From Lysobacteraceae bacterium (GTDB lineage Bacteria > Pseudomonadota > Gammaproteobacteria > Xanthomonadales > Ahniellaceae): a stretch of 41,542 bases of DNA. The notes beneath the pieces are model-generated. The model did not search any database, was not told the origin of the DNA, and worked only from the letters and a program-made list of their open reading frames with translations. Where the stretch lies: contig PVBP01000021.1 in the NCBI GenBank assembly GCA_002995625.1, positions 1 to 41,542 on the forward strand, in the 5' to 3' direction. The translations under genes and the position numbers were made by a program. This document shows positions 15,867 to 23,947 of this stretch, in pieces (the stretch's first letter is position 1; every line of letters begins with the position of its first letter).

Positions 15867-18836
15867 TCACGCCCAGTCGACCTGATCGGGGACCGCCACG
15901 AGGCCCGTCGCCCCCACGCACCACAGGCTGGTTCCATCAAGCATCGAAGACCGCTCGGTCAACCGGCTCGCCAGCAGCGCCTGGTCGGCGACGGGAGGCA
16001 CCCAGGCGAAGCGTTGAATCGAGGGATCGCCCGCGGGCGCAAGCTGCTGTGTTCGATCGATCTCCAGCAGCATCCGGACATCGCCGGCGACCCAGGTGGC
16101 CACCCGTACGTGCATCACATGCAGTGCACTCCAGCGCGCATAGTCGGCCAAGGCTGGATGGCGACGATCGCCAGCGGAACGGGCGAGGTGCAGCTCGATC
16201 TCGACGCGATCGACCGAACCGTCGACGGCGCGCTGCACCGAAACGACGGCGCGGCGCACCGCGGGCGGAGAGACGCCATCCGGTTCGAGGCCCACCCGTG
16301 CGCCGTGCGGGTCGATCTCGCTGCGCACGTGGACCAACCCCGTGAGGGTGATGGATTGGGTGGGGTCCGACAGCGCCCGAAGGCGCACGGGCCGCTCGAC
16401 CGCGTCCAGCGGCCCGTTCTTGTCGTCCCGCTTGTCGGCCCACAGGGCGATCCAGCCCAGTTGCGGCACGAACCGCAGTCGCAGACGCGCGCGCGGGTGG
16501 TAGCGGGACGGGCGCGTCTCCACTCGGGCGACACCTGCGATGTCGTCGAGGCGGCCGCTCAGCAGCTGCCGAGCTGCCCGGACCGCTTCCTCGGAGCTGA
16601 TCCCCGGTCGCGCGGACGCCGTTTGCCCGTCCAGCACGCGCGACAGCGCGCCGAAATCCAGCTGCCGGTGGCTGATGCGGAGTGCTCCGTCGGCATCTTC
16701 CCAGACCAGCGCCTCGATTTGCCTCGCATCGAGCCCACCCGCGTTCAGCTTGCCGATCAGATAGCACTGGACCCGCGAGTTGACCCGCTGCAGCACGCCG
16801 AAGTGGGAGAACGCGCGGTGCACCCGCGTCGCCGGCGCCGTGGCGACGAATCGCCAGGGATGGGCATAGGCCTCGCGCCGCGCCGCGAACCGCGGCTCCT
16901 CCCGGAGCTGCTCGACGGACGGGACTTCCTGGCCATCGCAGGGCAGCAGCCGCTGTGTCCAGAACCCGGCAACGCTCGCGCCATCGATCTCGGTGGCGCC
17001 GGCCAGCATCAACGTGGCGTCGCCGCGCAGCGACAGCGTCGACAGGTCGACATGCGGCGCAGGCGGCGGATTCCCCTCCACCACCGCTGGCGCCGGCAAT
17101 CCGCGCCGCCGCCAGGTCTTGTCCATCGTGCCCCACGCCCAGTGGATCGAGTACAGCTCATGCTGGCCCGTTTCGGGCGCGACCCCACTGACGACGACAT
17201 GCTGCCGCGCGGCGACCATCCTGCTCCAGGGCCGCAGGTGTCCGCGCTGCATCGGGCAGAAGTAGCGATCGCCGTCGAAAGGATGGTCGGGGTGGTACTC
17301 GTGCTCGTGGATGCTGATCTCGCCCACGATGGGTTGGAAGGGCGAGGTGAAGTCGCGGTCGTAGATGTGCAGCAGGCGCCAGCGCTCGGTGAATGCGAAC
17401 TGCTCGTCTGCCCACAGGACCGCGTAGGCGTCTGCGAGTTGACCCGCGGCGATCTCGGCGTCGGACTTGAGTTGCACCAGCTGGTAGTAGATGCAGGTGC
17501 CATCGAGCCAGCCGCCGTAGTCGGCGATCGCGCCATTGGCGTACTGGTACGCGGACAGGAAGTGGGGCGATCCGAACAGCCACGATCGCGTTTCCGCCAG
17601 CATGGCGCCGAACACTCCGCCGGTTCCCTCGAGGGAGTTGGCCTCGCCGCCGAATGGCGGCGTGTGCTGCTCGTGCAGGTGCGATACCCCGACCGCGAGG
17701 TCGAGCACACGGTGGTATCGGATCGAGCGCCGCGCGACGTCGAAGGACAGCCGCGGCAGGGGGACGGGGCCGCCGGTCCGAAAGCGCAGTCGGGGCAGGT
17801 TGGACCGGTAGACCACATGGTCGTAGGTCGGGTAGCCCCTCGGTGGATTCGGCGTATCACGGCGCGGACGGCCGTCGACCCGGGTCCAGATCATCGGCGC
17901 GAACCACATGTCCATCAGATCGATCGAGATCGCGCCCGCTCCGAACAGCCAGCGGAAGAGTGGAAAGCGCTCGGTCGCGAGGTGGCGTTCGTCGTCGCCG
18001 GGCACCGCCACGTGGACCAGTCGATGTGCTGGATCCGCATCGGGGCGACCCACCTCGGGGTCGAGCTTGAAGAAGGACTGCGGCAGGTGCAGCGGTGGCC
18101 CGGGCGCCGGGTCGTGCACGTACGGGTGGGCGAGCAGGAGGATGTAGATCGCATCCGAGCCGGCGACCTTGCCGATCAGCCGATCGCCGCCCGCAGCAAC
18201 CATGTCGAACCGTGGCAGCTCCGTCAGCCAGGTTCCGAGCCGCGCGGCGTCGAATGAGACGGCCGGCGCGCCGGCCGTGATGGCTGCCGCCGGCGCGAAT
18301 GGCGGGTAGTCTGCCGGCGTGCGGCTCAGCGGGCGACTCGCCGGACCTTCGGTCCGGATGGTCGGCACGCCGTTGGGATCGAGTTCGACCTCGACGTGGA
18401 TGCCCTCTTCGTCGTAGGCACGGACGCTCGCGGCATTCCCGGCACGAAGCAGCAGCGCGATGCTGCGGGTCGAGGCGGTCCGGCGCGGCACGGACGGCAC
18501 GTCGCGCGTCACGCTGTCGACGATCGGCCAGTAGCCAGTCCTGTTGCGCCCTGTCAGCACGCCGACGAGGTTGTCAAGCCCGAGGGCCATCGAGCGCAGG
18601 ATCGTGGTGGCGATCCGGACGACTTCCTCGGCCACTTCGGTCGCCGTGCAGACCAGTTCCCGAACGGTCCGCACGACGGTGGTCCAAACCTCTTCGACGG
18701 AGACGACGATGCTGCATACCCATCGCGCCGGGTCCCACCACGCGCGCGTGGCGCATTGCTGTCGCCGGCGCTCGATGCGTTGCCGCTCGCGGACGGATCG
18801 CTCGTGGTTCTCGTATCGGCAGCGTTCGCCGCTCAT
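15867..18836 (-). CDS. Large protein of unknown function (989 aa)
   Basis: I do not recognise a family. No signal peptide is visible. Residues 1-35 are Arg-rich and charged. Residues 36-95 form a long hydrophobic/amphipathic helical stretch of Val, Cys and Trp (VCSIVVSVEEVWTTVV... to GLDNLVGVLTG). The rest is a mixed alpha/beta globular protein with many aromatic and His-rich segments (VSHLHEQHTPPF, ISIHEHEYHPDHPFDGDRYFCP). It is followed by a beta-rich C-terminal third. The frame is open over its whole length with normal codon bias, so it is a real gene. Its ATG is 11 bp after the stop of the small GFE-motif gene, making it the third gene of the S74-1 operon. A surface- or membrane-associated role is only a guess from context. 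Confidence 0.75.
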   Translation of the reverse strand: MSGERCRYENHERSVRERQRIERRRQQCATRAWWDPARWVCSIVVSVEEVWTTVVRTVRELVCTATEVAEEVVRIATTILRSMALGLDNLVGVLTGRNRTGYWPIVDSVTRDVPSVPRRTASTRSIALLLRAGNAASVRAYDEEGIHVEVELDPNGVPTIRTEGPASRPLSRTPADYPPFAPAAAITAGAPAVSFDAARLGTWLTELPRFDMVAAGGDRLIGKVAGSDAIYILLLAHPYVHDPAPGPPLHLPQSFFKLDPEVGRPDADPAHRLVHVAVPGDDERHLATERFPLFRWLFGAGAISIDLMDMWFAPMIWTRVDGRPRRDTPNPPRGYPTYDHVVYRSNLPRLRFRTGGPVPLPRLSFDVARRSIRYHRVLDLAVGVSHLHEQHTPPFGGEANSLEGTGGVFGAMLAETRSWLFGSPHFLSAYQYANGAIADYGGWLDGTCIYYQLVQLKSDAEIAAGQLADAYAVLWADEQFAFTERWRLLHIYDRDFTSPFQPIVGEISIHEHEYHPDHPFDGDRYFCPMQRGHLRPWSRMVAARQHVVVSGVAPETGQHELYSIHWAWGTMDKTWRRRGLPAPAVVEGNPPPAPHVDLSTLSLRGDATLMLAGATEIDGASVAGFWTQRLLPCDGQEVPSVEQLREEPRFAARREAYAHPWRFVATAPATRVHRAFSHFGVLQRVNSRVQCYLIGKLNAGGLDARQIEALVWEDADGALRISHRQLDFGALSRVLDGQTASARPGISSEEAVRAARQLLSGRLDDIAGVARVETRPSRYHPRARLRLRFVPQLGWIALWADKRDDKNGPLDAVERPVRLRALSDPTQSITLTGLVHVRSEIDPHGARVGLEPDGVSPPAVRRAVVSVQRAVDGSVDRVEIELHLARSAGDRRHPALADYARWSALHVMHVRVATWVAGDVRMLLEIDRTQQLAPAGDPSIQRFAWVPPVADQALLASRLTERSSMLDGTSLWCVGATGLVAVPDQVDWA

Positions 18837-18847
18837 GCCAGCTGTTG

Positions 18848-19138
18848 CTACGGGAACTCGAAGCCGTTCGAGAACATGGGATCGGGCAAGGGATCGCAGC
18901 CGCCGCTGGGCACGTTGAGGACCTTGAGCGCAAAGCGACCGTCTGCGGAGCTTGCCTCCGGCAAGTAGCGCGCGGTCGCCTCGAGCGCAAAGCGGCCACA
19001 GGCGCTCACGGCAATCGGCCGCAGTTCGGCCTCGAGCGTGAAGCGCGCGGGCTGATCGACCGGCTCCGTCGCGAGCGCCGCGTGGTTTGGTGACACGAGC
19101 AGAGCGACGAGCAGGGCATGGGATCGACGCTGGCGCAT
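18848..19138 (-). CDS. Small secreted protein with C-terminal NGFE motif (copy 1)
   Basis: A 96-aa protein with a short signal peptide (HALLVALLVSPNHAALA). A repeated 'ACGRFALEA...SADGRFALKV' core follows, with a C-terminal CDPLPDPMFSNGFE. It is clearly paralogous to the 109-aa protein at 34283-34612 (VSACGRF, SSADGRFA/RSADGRFA, CDPFPDPLFSDGFE). The start ATG lies one base after the TGA of the S74-1 gene (TGACATG), implying translational coupling. The F-x-D/N-GFE ending recurs in the FG-GAP protein of this window (LILRDGFEAG). Function unknown; the two Cys may form a disulfide. Confidence 0.75.
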   Translation of the reverse strand: MRQRRSHALLVALLVSPNHAALATEPVDQPARFTLEAELRPIAVSACGRFALEATARYLPEASSADGRFALKVLNVPSGGCDPLPDPMFSNGFEFP

Positions 19139-19139
19139 G

Positions 19140-20993
19140 TCAGCGCTCTCTGGTCAGGCGTTCGCCGAGCAGCGACTCGAGGCGATCGATCCGAGCGCGC
19201 AACGCGGCGTTCTCGGCGGACAAACGGTCCTGCCCGACTCGAAGTTCGCCGTTTTCGGCCCGCAGCGCCTCCCGCTCCGCCTCGAGCTTCGCGTTCAGTC
19301 CCTGGATCGCCGCCAGCGCCACGCCCGAGGCGTCTACCGAGCCGATGTATCGCGCGTCAGCGCCAAGCCCGAACGCCGCATGGAAATCCTCCGCCGTCGG
19401 GCCGAGATGCCGCACCGTCTCTTCGCCGCGATAGCTCCACGTCGTCACCGGCAACCGCAGCACCCCGGCCAGCACCGCGCCCGCGTCGATCGCCTCGAAG
19501 GCCTGCTTGAAGTGCCGGCTCGAGGCGTTCGTCCACACCCCGGTAATGGTCAGGTGCGCGCCGTTGCCGTTGCCGGTGTTGGTGCCAACCTGGATCGCCT
19601 TGTCGAGATCGGCATTGAACGGACCGCGGGCCAGGCTCAGCGAGCCGGTCTCGCTCAACTGGAACCGCGTCGTGTTGCCACCGGTACGCATCTGCACGCG
19701 GCCCTCGGAGCCGATGGTCAAGGTGCTGCCAGGGAAGGCGGTGATGGAGCCGCGTAGCCCGTTGGTGTCGTTGAATGTCACCGTCGTGTTGCCGGTCGGG
19801 TCCGAGCGCATGCGGACGACTGCAGTCCCAGTATCGGAGAACAGTGCGGTGGCGCCGCTGAGGCTGCCATTGACATGCAGTGCCGCCTCCGGTGCGTTGG
19901 TGCCGATGCCGGCGCCACCGGCAGCGCGGACAAGGAACTGATTCGATCCGGTCGAGACGAAGGCGACGGTCTGACTGTCTGCCCAGACGAAGGTACCGGC
20001 ATCTCCTCCGCCCCCGGGATAGGTGAGGCCACTGCAGCTGGTGCCTGCGCCGGGGTCCACCGCGGGTCGCACGATGGCCCTGCGCCCGCCGGCCCACGAG
20101 GAGTCACCGCCGGCGCAGTTGCTCTGGCCCCCAGTGACCGTGCTGGCCAGGCCTCTGGCATTGTTGAACTGGCCGCCGCCCACGGTGCTCTGCTGGCCGC
20201 TTGAAACATTGAACTGTCCCCCGGAAACGGTGCTGCCGGTGTTGACCGCGTCGTTCGACAAGCCGCCGGCGACGGTGCTGATCAGGCCGCTGGCGACGTT
20301 TTCCCGCCCGCCGCTCACCGTTGCGTCCGTTTGAACATCGACCCCGCCAAGATTGTCTCCCGCGCGATTGCCGCGGCCACCACCGACGGTGCCGAAGTTG
20401 TCGGTCACGCGGTTCGGGAAGAACTCCACCCCGCCACCGCTGATCGTCGCACCCTGCACGTTCGCCGACGCCGAGTTGCTCCCCAGGCCGCCGATCAGGT
20501 TCGGGCTGCCCTCGGTCGGTTCGATCCGGACTACCCGACGGTTGTTGACGCGAAGCAGCAGTGGTTGGTTATCCGTGGTGCCGAGGAAGTTCGTCACCTG
20601 ATTGCTTCCCGAGTCGCCCGTCGTGCTCCAGCACGCCCCGATCAGCGGCGCGGCGATCGCCTTGCTGCGCCCCGGGATTCCCGCGAACACCGGCTCGCCC
20701 GCGCCGCGCACCGCGACCTCGAGCCACACCTGATCGCTGGTGACCAGCGGCAGGTCGACCTCGACCCGGAAGCGACCATCGACGACCTCGACCCCCTCGA
20801 GCGTCACCGGCGCGGCCAGCGTGGTGCCCTGCGCCTCGTGCCCAAAGGCGGCGAGCTTCAGGTCATAGCGCCCGTTGGCCGGCCGGCCGGCGTCGTCGAG
20901 GCGGCCTTCGTAGACGAACTGGGCCGCGATGCTGGCCGGCGCACACAGCGCAAGCGAGGCCGCCAGCAGATGACGGTTGATCCGGGTTCCCAT
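19140..20993 (-). CDS. Secreted beta-roll protein with C-terminal S74-like chaperone domain (S74-1)
   Basis: A 617-aa protein. After the signal peptide (1-23) comes a conserved N-terminal domain beginning FVYEGRLDDAGRPANGRYDLK, shared with both other S74 proteins here. Residues about 195-310 hold roughly 16-residue repeats of the type STVxGGxxNxAxG, like YadA-head/Hep_Hag left-handed beta-rolls. Next come a 'GTFVWADSQ...NQFLVRAAGGAGIGT' connector and a middle domain. The C-terminus resembles the peptidase S74 intramolecular chaperone (TNASSRHFKQAFEAIDAG, SYRGEETVRHLGPTAEDFHAAFGLG) and ends in a coiled coil (LEAEREALRAENGELR). S74 domains trimerise and often self-cleave. No phage genes are nearby, so a trimeric surface fibre is more likely than a phage tail. 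AGGAG precedes the ATG. Confidence 0.85.
   Translation of the reverse strand: MGTRINRHLLAASLALCAPASIAAQFVYEGRLDDAGRPANGRYDLKLAAFGHEAQGTTLAAPVTLEGVEVVDGRFRVEVDLPLVTSDQVWLEVAVRGAGEPVFAGIPGRSKAIAAPLIGACWSTTGDSGSNQVTNFLGTTDNQPLLLRVNNRRVVRIEPTEGSPNLIGGLGSNSASANVQGATISGGGVEFFPNRVTDNFGTVGGGRGNRAGDNLGGVDVQTDATVSGGRENVASGLISTVAGGLSNDAVNTGSTVSGGQFNVSSGQQSTVGGGQFNNARGLASTVTGGQSNCAGGDSSWAGGRRAIVRPAVDPGAGTSCSGLTYPGGGGDAGTFVWADSQTVAFVSTGSNQFLVRAAGGAGIGTNAPEAALHVNGSLSGATALFSDTGTAVVRMRSDPTGNTTVTFNDTNGLRGSITAFPGSTLTIGSEGRVQMRTGGNTTRFQLSETGSLSLARGPFNADLDKAIQVGTNTGNGNGAHLTITGVWTNASSRHFKQAFEAIDAGAVLAGVLRLPVTTWSYRGEETVRHLGPTAEDFHAAFGLGADARYIGSVDASGVALAAIQGLNAKLEAEREALRAENGELRVGQDRLSAENAALRARIDRLESLLGERLTRER
20095..20415. 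repeat. Degenerate 48-bp repeats in S74-1
   Basis: The coding sequence for the beta-roll contains about seven diverged units of about 48 bp encoding the 16-residue STVxGGxxNxAxG motif, seen as recurring ACCGTGCTG/ACGGTGCTG plus CCGCCG segments. Comparable arrays lie in S74-3 (about 33250-33560) and S74-2 (about 35410-35830). Confidence 0.65.
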
Positions 20994-21312
20994 GGCGGCT
21001 CCTTGATCGTGGTTGCGGAACGACCTCGCGGCCCGACCGGGTCGCGGAACGAGACGGGTTGGCGCGTTGCGTCGGCAGCGGTGGTCTCGAGCGGCCGCAC
21101 GACATGCCCCTGCACATTTCCCCGAGGCAAGGTTGAACCGTCGACGGGTTGGCCGCTACCCCGAAACTGGGGGGGGTGAACAGCGCCGAACGTGAACGCG
21201 ACCCACCGGGAGCCAGCACACGTCGCCTTGCCCCGGCGGATTCGGGGCGCTTGCGGATGCAAGCCGGGCGGCAGCCATGGCGCCGTCGTCGGCAACCCTC
21301 GGACGCATCTGA
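20994..21312. other. 319-bp intergenic region with the S74-1 upstream element
   Basis: It lies between the end of histidine kinase 1 and the start of S74-1. Apart from the conserved box at 21159-21172 and a ribosome-binding site just before 20993, I see no gene or RNA. The long leader (about 160 bp) downstream of the box could be a 5' untranslated region. Confidence 0.5.
21159..21172 (-). promoter_or_regulatory. Conserved semi-palindromic box upstream of S74-1
   Basis: On the plus strand it reads CCCCGAAACTGGGG, a near-palindrome with G4/C4 arms. Versions occur upstream of response regulator 1 (23932), S74-2 (36662) and response regulator 2 (39387). In coding orientation all four continue with RGGGTRGCSG-like sequence. 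It begins 166 bp upstream of the S74-1 ATG; the S74-2 copy begins 162 bp upstream of its ATG. It is a likely operator for the NarL-type regulators or a shared promoter element. Confidence 0.55.
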
Positions 21313-23205
21313 CTACGGGCGTGGCGGGCCGGATGCAGCGGACACCAACGGCACGACCAGTTCGATCCTCGTCCCGCCCGGACCCGATTCGATCGCCAGC
21401 GAAGCCCCGATCGCGGCAGCGCGTTCGCGCATGTGCACGAGCCCACGGCCGGCTCCTTCCAGGGCGCCACCGCGGCCATCGTCGACGATGCGAAGGGCCA
21501 GCGCGTGGCCGTCCCAGGTGGCCCCGATCGCGACCTTGCCGGCGCCGGAATGCCGGAGCGCGTTGCCGATTGCCTCCTGCGCGATCCGCAACACATGGAG
21601 CACGACCGACGGCGGCACCGGTGGCAGATCCGGCAGGTGCGCGGTGTGCCAGCGCAGCTCGACCGGCGATCCGGCGGCAAGCCCCTCGGTCCGGCTGCGC
21701 AGCATGCCGAGCGCGACCGAGAGGTCGGCGCAGGCCGGATCGAGCGAATCGATCATCAGCCGCAGGTCGTCGAGCGTGCGCCGGATCTCATCGGCGAGCG
21801 TCGCGCCGTCGAGTCGGCCGGCGCGGGCCTGGGTCATCAGCGCGACCAGCTGTCCGCCGACGCCATCGTGCATGTCGCGCATGATGCGCTGGCGTTCTTC
21901 GGCCAGCATCCGGGCCGATTCGGCTTCGCGGCGCAAGGCGAACTCCGCGGTCAGCTCGCGCGTGCGGTCGGCCAGGGCGATCCCGAGGCGTTCCTGCGAG
22001 CGCTCGGCCTCGCGAAGGGCTTCGAGCAGACGCACGATCAGCGCGACGAACATCAGCCCGAGCAGATACAGGATGCCCCAGTGCAGCAGGAAGGCGATCG
22101 CGGGCCAGTGCTGCCGCAGGTTCGCCTCGAGGCTGTCCGAGAGCCCCAGCACCAGCAGCAGGCCGACGCCGCCGACCGACCAGCGCGGATCGGTGAGACG
22201 CCTCGCATCGCGCCCGGCCCACCAGCGCATCCCGAGGTCGACCAGCAGGATCAGCAGGATCAGACGACCGGCCAGGTCCGCGAACCGGTCGAACGGCGCC
22301 GGCATCCATGGGCCCGTGGACCAGAGCACGCCGGCCGCGATGCAGAGCGCGAAGGTGCGCGGGCTGCGAAGTCGGCCCAGCTCGATCTCGGACATCCGGA
22401 TGAAGGCCGCCAGCGAGAGTGCCAACCCGATCAGCCCCAGCGTCGCCCAGTAGTGCGACGGAAGCGGCCGCCAGGTCGTTGCGAACACCGACACGTACGT
22501 GGCGGACAGGACCATCGCGAGCGCGTACCAGCGAAGCGACGGATTCGCCGGCCCCGCGGCGGCAATCGGCAGCAGCAGGATCAGCAGCAGCACCATCGTC
22601 ACCAGGGTGACGCGGGCGCCGCCCTGCTGGAGCTCGAGGTGGCGCCGATGCCAGGCCTCCAGGAGATCCTGCGGCCCGAGATAGGCACGCCGCAACAGCA
22701 CCGGGGCGTTCGTCGTATCGCGCGTGCGCAACTCGATCCGGACGTGGTTCTCGCCGGCGCGCAACAGGCCGCTGCCGACCGGCACCAGGATGGGTTCGAG
22801 GCGATGGGTCTGCTGCGAAAGCACCGGCAGATCGCGAACGCGGACGCCGTTCAGGTCGATCGCGACGTCCTGGTGCGCGCCTTCGACCATCACCGCATGG
22901 CCTTGAGGCTCCCCGCCGTCGAGCACGACCGTGGTCCGGTAGTCGACGACGAGGCAGGTCAGGGACCGGTCCAGGAACGAGTCGGCCCAGCGCATACCGC
23001 CCGGAACCGCGTCCGGATCGCATCCGCTGACCACGCCGCCCTTCAGACCATGGGCGGCGATGTCGGGGACCCGGTTCGCCCAGGCCAGCAGCAGCACGAG
23101 CAGCACGGGAACCAGCCACCATCCGTTCGCGCCGAGGCTGCCGAGCCGTCGCCGCCACGCGCCGGCGCCGCGTCGTCGGGTGGATTCAGCGTCCGCCGAC
23201 GCCAC
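21313..23205 (-). CDS. NarL-type sensor histidine kinase with 7TM sensor region (HK1)
   Basis: A 630-aa membrane sensor. One N-terminal membrane segment (about 28-43) is followed by a periplasmic beta-sandwich domain (about 60-180) like the 7TMR-DISM extracellular type. Roughly seven more membrane helices span about 200-400, then a short coiled linker (RTRELTAEFALRREAESARMLAEE). The HisKA_3 domain has the phospho-acceptor His in MRDMHDGVGGQLVAL (near 445). The ATPase has the N-box EAIGNALRHSGA and DDGRGG. The GTG start at 23205 overlaps the end of its response regulator by 20 bp, so they form a translationally coupled pair. It is strongly similar to HK2 (36678-38660), especially in the kinase core. 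The ligand is unknown. Confidence 0.9.
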   Translation of the reverse strand: MASADAESTRRRGAGAWRRRLGSLGANGWWLVPVLLVLLLAWANRVPDIAAHGLKGGVVSGCDPDAVPGGMRWADSFLDRSLTCLVVDYRTTVVLDGGEPQGHAVMVEGAHQDVAIDLNGVRVRDLPVLSQQTHRLEPILVPVGSGLLRAGENHVRIELRTRDTTNAPVLLRRAYLGPQDLLEAWHRRHLELQQGGARVTLVTMVLLLILLLPIAAAGPANPSLRWYALAMVLSATYVSVFATTWRPLPSHYWATLGLIGLALSLAAFIRMSEIELGRLRSPRTFALCIAAGVLWSTGPWMPAPFDRFADLAGRLILLILLVDLGMRWWAGRDARRLTDPRWSVGGVGLLLVLGLSDSLEANLRQHWPAIAFLLHWGILYLLGLMFVALIVRLLEALREAERSQERLGIALADRTRELTAEFALRREAESARMLAEERQRIMRDMHDGVGGQLVALMTQARAGRLDGATLADEIRRTLDDLRLMIDSLDPACADLSVALGMLRSRTEGLAAGSPVELRWHTAHLPDLPPVPPSVVLHVLRIAQEAIGNALRHSGAGKVAIGATWDGHALALRIVDDGRGGALEGAGRGLVHMRERAAAIGASLAIESGPGGTRIELVVPLVSAASGPPRP

Positions 23206-23875
23206 CGACCAGACCCAGCTGCATCGCCTCGTAGACCGCCTCGGCGCGGCTATGCACGTGCAGCTTCCGATACAGCTCCTTCGCGTAGCTCGCGACCGTG
23301 TTGTACCGGAGGCCCAGCACCTCGGCGACCTCGTCGTAGGACAGGCCCTTCGCGATCAGGCGCAGGATCTCGGTTTCACGCGGCGTCAGCCCGGTGTCGC
23401 CGACGGCAGTGACCGTCGCCGGTTGCTTCAGTCGTCGCATCAGGTGCACGGCGATGCTGGGCGACAGCGGCGCCCCGCCTTCGAGCACCTGGTGGATCCC
23501 GGCCAGCATGCCCGCGTCGGTCGAATCCTTGAGCAGGTATCCGGCTGCTCCGGCCTCGATCGCCGCGAGCACGCTCGACTCATCGCCCATCACCGAGATC
23601 ACCAGCACCTCGGTGCGCGAGCCCGACTTCGCCACCTGCTGAATCAACCGCAATCCGTTGCCATCCGGCAGACCGAGATCGAGCAGCACGAGGTCCGGCG
23701 TTTCGCGCTCGACCACCAACAGTGCGTCCTCGAGCAGTCCGACCGCCGCGACCAGCGAGAGGGTCGGATCCGAGCCGATCACGTCGGCAAAGTGCCTGCG
23801 CGTGCGCGCCTCGTCCTCGACCACGAGCACGCGGGTGGTGGTCTCGTTTCCGTTGCCGGCTGGCCTCGGTTGCAT
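23186..23875 (-). CDS. NarL/FixJ-family response regulator (RR1)
   Basis: A 229-aa regulator. The receiver domain (15-130) has the acidic pair E20/D21, phosphorylation site D66 (LVLLDLGLPDG) and the Lys of YLLKDST. The C-terminal LuxR-type helix-turn-helix is TPRETEILRLIAKGLSYDEVAEVLGLRYNTVASYAKELYRKL. The ATG at 23875 has GGAGG upstream and gives the same 14-residue lead-in before RVLVVEDEART as its paralogue RR2. It overlaps the start of HK1 by 20 bp. A copy of the conserved box lies 57 bp upstream, suggesting autoregulation. It lies 72 bp after the Ser/Thr kinase gene on the same strand, so partial read-through is possible. Confidence 0.93.
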   Translation of the reverse strand: MQPRPAGNGNETTTRVLVVEDEARTRRHFADVIGSDPTLSLVAAVGLLEDALLVVERETPDLVLLDLGLPDGNGLRLIQQVAKSGSRTEVLVISVMGDESSVLAAIEAGAAGYLLKDSTDAGMLAGIHQVLEGGAPLSPSIAVHLMRRLKQPATVTAVGDTGLTPRETEILRLIAKGLSYDEVAEVLGLRYNTVASYAKELYRKLHVHSRAEAVYEAMQLGLVGGVGGR

Positions 23876-23931
23876 GTGCCACCTCCTCCCGGTTCGCTGG
23901 CGATCATCCTGCGACCGAGGCCGTGCGGCCA

Positions 23932-23945
23932 CCCTGAAACTGGGG
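23932..23945 (-). promoter_or_regulatory. Conserved box upstream of RR1
   Basis: CCCTGAAACTGGGG on the plus strand, differing at one position from the S74-1 box. The G of GAAAC is 61 bp from the RR1 ATG, the same distance as in the RR2 copy. It sits immediately before the kinase stop codon (23948). Confidence 0.55.
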
Positions 23946-23947
23946 CC

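Noticed and set aside
19140-20993. S74 proteins as phage tail fibres, implying a prophage
   Set aside because: Signal peptides, three chromosomal paralogues, regulatory neighbours and the absence of any capsid, tail, lysis or integrase gene argue for cell-surface proteins.
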